Source: Neelides folsomi (taxonomy: Eukaryota > Arthropoda > Collembola > Neelipleona > Neelidae). From it: a stretch of DNA of 64,000 bases. The notes under the pieces were generated by a model, which made no database searches, was not told the DNA's origin, and was given only the letters and a program-made list of their open reading frames with translations. Positions 62,532 to 64,000 of the stretch are shown here, in pieces (position 1 is the first letter of the stretch; each line of letters begins with the position of its first letter). Location: contig JAQGBZ010000065.1 in NCBI GenBank assembly GCA_034687125.1, positions 62,001-126,000 on the forward strand, given 5' to 3'. Both the position numbers and the translations under genes were made by a program.

Positions 62532-64000
62532 ATCAAATTAACTTTATTCCTCGTTGCGACAATGCATAACATATATTCTTTAGAGACTCATAAAATTAAA
62601 TTATTTAGGCGTTTACATCATTTAATACTTCCTCATTAAAACTTGAGATTATTTCTACTTCTATTTGTATATTATTAAGTAATATGCTTGAATCCAGAGT
62701 CAATACTCGAAAATGCTTATAAGCATGTAATTGATAGTAAAAAATGGGAACAAATGATCTTAAAGTTAGTTATTTAGTGGTTAATTGATAAAGGACACAG
62801 TTCACATTTAATCTGTTTGTAGATTGTAGTTTAACTATCCTAGGTATAATAACTTATTATATAGTATATAAAAGAAAATCGTTATTAAGCTATTTAATTT
62901 GGTTTAATATACGCAATGCTACACTTCAAAAGAATTGAGATGTTCAGAATAAACAATAAGATTGTAACTTTTGAAAATGCTTTAAATGATGCTTCCTTTA
63001 ACAATAAATATTAATTTTGACCAGCTATTTATTTCATATAATGGCTTGTAAGTGTATTTATATGTGTACTGTACTATTTTATATGGGATAAATAACTAAA
63101 TCTGTATATATTTTATGTGAAAAAATTCTGTGATTTATGCTATATGTCGACAAAATAATAAATTAATGCCATAATCTAAAGCATGCAATGTAACTAATAC
63201 AAAAGTTAAATATGATATAGTATATGTAAAAATATAATACTCAAAGAGTCAAGTTATTAGTGAAATAATTCTAATAAATGAGAATACTATTTCACCTTTA
63301 TATCTTAAGCCTTTTTATCATATGTTCAACGTAACATAATTGGTATTATATTACGAGTTTCAATATCATTATGGTAATGATCTTTTATCAGGAACTTTAA
63401 ATTATTCACCTTCCCGGATTAATATAAAATCTTAAAGCATGAGTAATTTTATTCCCGGAAAATGAGAATCTTCAATTAATTTATTTTATGATGAGATCTC
63501 TTTCTGCGCCTCTCTTTCTGCGGATGTGGGAAAAGAGCAGAGCGTCCGTCTCCCTATAATAATAACATAATAAGCAAAGGGTTCAGGGGGATATATGGCC
63601 TTTCCCTCACATACATATCATGCAACATCGGCCGGGTATGGAAGAATGTGTACGGAAGTGGAGATGGGATCAGAACGGGTTGGTTGTTAGGTATAGCCAG
63701 GCTCTCCTCCCTCCGCTCACCTCCCTCCCGCTAAAATCGAAGGTCGACTCAATTAGGGAGATTGGAGAACTTTCGGAGTTGCCCTTTAAAATGTAGCAAG
63801 AATTGATAGGAATTTGACCTGGGCAAAATCAAATCAACTCCTTTCACTTTCCCACACTCACGCAAATCCCCATTCAGTCAACGCGAAGTTCATGTTTCAA
63901 TCTCATTCTCTTTTATTTAAATCAGGAGAAAGGAGAAATTGGTAGTTTTTGCACAATTCCGGAACTCTCTCAGGGACTTCATGCACAATTTGATCGTGGA
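62532..64000. other. Right-hand flank without a recognised gene
   Basis: TMEM245 3' UTR and AT-rich intergenic DNA up to about 63480. After that the sequence becomes C/T- and G-rich (63500-63900), as promoters or 5' exons of other genes in this window do, so a gene probably begins near or beyond the right edge. Confidence 0.45.

Overview
This is an AT-rich animal genomic window. Genes are split by many short spliceosomal introns with clear GT-AG borders, lie on both strands and are not arranged in operons. Gene content (talin with an insect-type proline-rich tail, Spaetzle-like cystine-knot ligand, CYP2-type P450, FMRFamide-receptor-like GPCRs) and short TTAGG arrays point to an arthropod. 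A bacterial-type cyclopropane fatty acid synthase carrying introns makes a springtail (Collembola) a good guess, but that is inference from gene content, not proof. Exon coordinates below were found by eye from splice signals, reading-frame continuity and family similarity; most models close in frame from start to stop.

Layout. 1-14106 (+): talin, lacking only its first exon(s), 23 exons, with a possible alternative terminal exon at 9633-9776. 14107-17266: 3' flank with a DNA transposon nested inside another. 17267-18101 (+): two-exon RING-finger protein. 18300-21514 (-): complete 14-exon cytochrome P450 of 493 residues. 22762-23291: MITE with about 100-bp terminal inverted repeats. 24277-28767 (+): tandem pair of FMRFamide-receptor-like GPCRs. 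30198-32577 (+): six-exon cyclopropane-fatty-acyl-phospholipid synthase. 35404-36289 (-): four-exon Spaetzle/neurotrophin-like cytokine. 37565-41644 (-): 11-exon reduced CBP/p300 (bromodomain, CH2, acetyltransferase, ZZ and nothing else). 42637-43704 (+): intronless biogenic-amine-type GPCR. 44717-48292 (-): seven-exon secreted acidic granin-like protein. 51164-55348: four small secreted-protein genes. 55625-56270: two adjacent MITEs. 57001-58032 (-): four-exon acidic protein of unknown function, head-to-head with 58663-62531 (+), the 12-exon membrane protein TMEM245. 62532-64000: no gene recognised.

The genes do not form an obvious pathway. The most notable items are the intron-bearing bacterial-type lipid-modifying enzyme; the stripped-down p300-like acetyltransferase, which lacks all transcription-factor docking domains, the lysine-rich autoinhibitory segment and, by manual alignment, the bromodomain acetyl-lysine asparagine; the cluster of small precursors with an acidic middle and an aromatic/arginine-rich tail; and a set of TA-flanked MITEs, two of which keep a short acidic serine-rich open frame that may be a transposase remnant.
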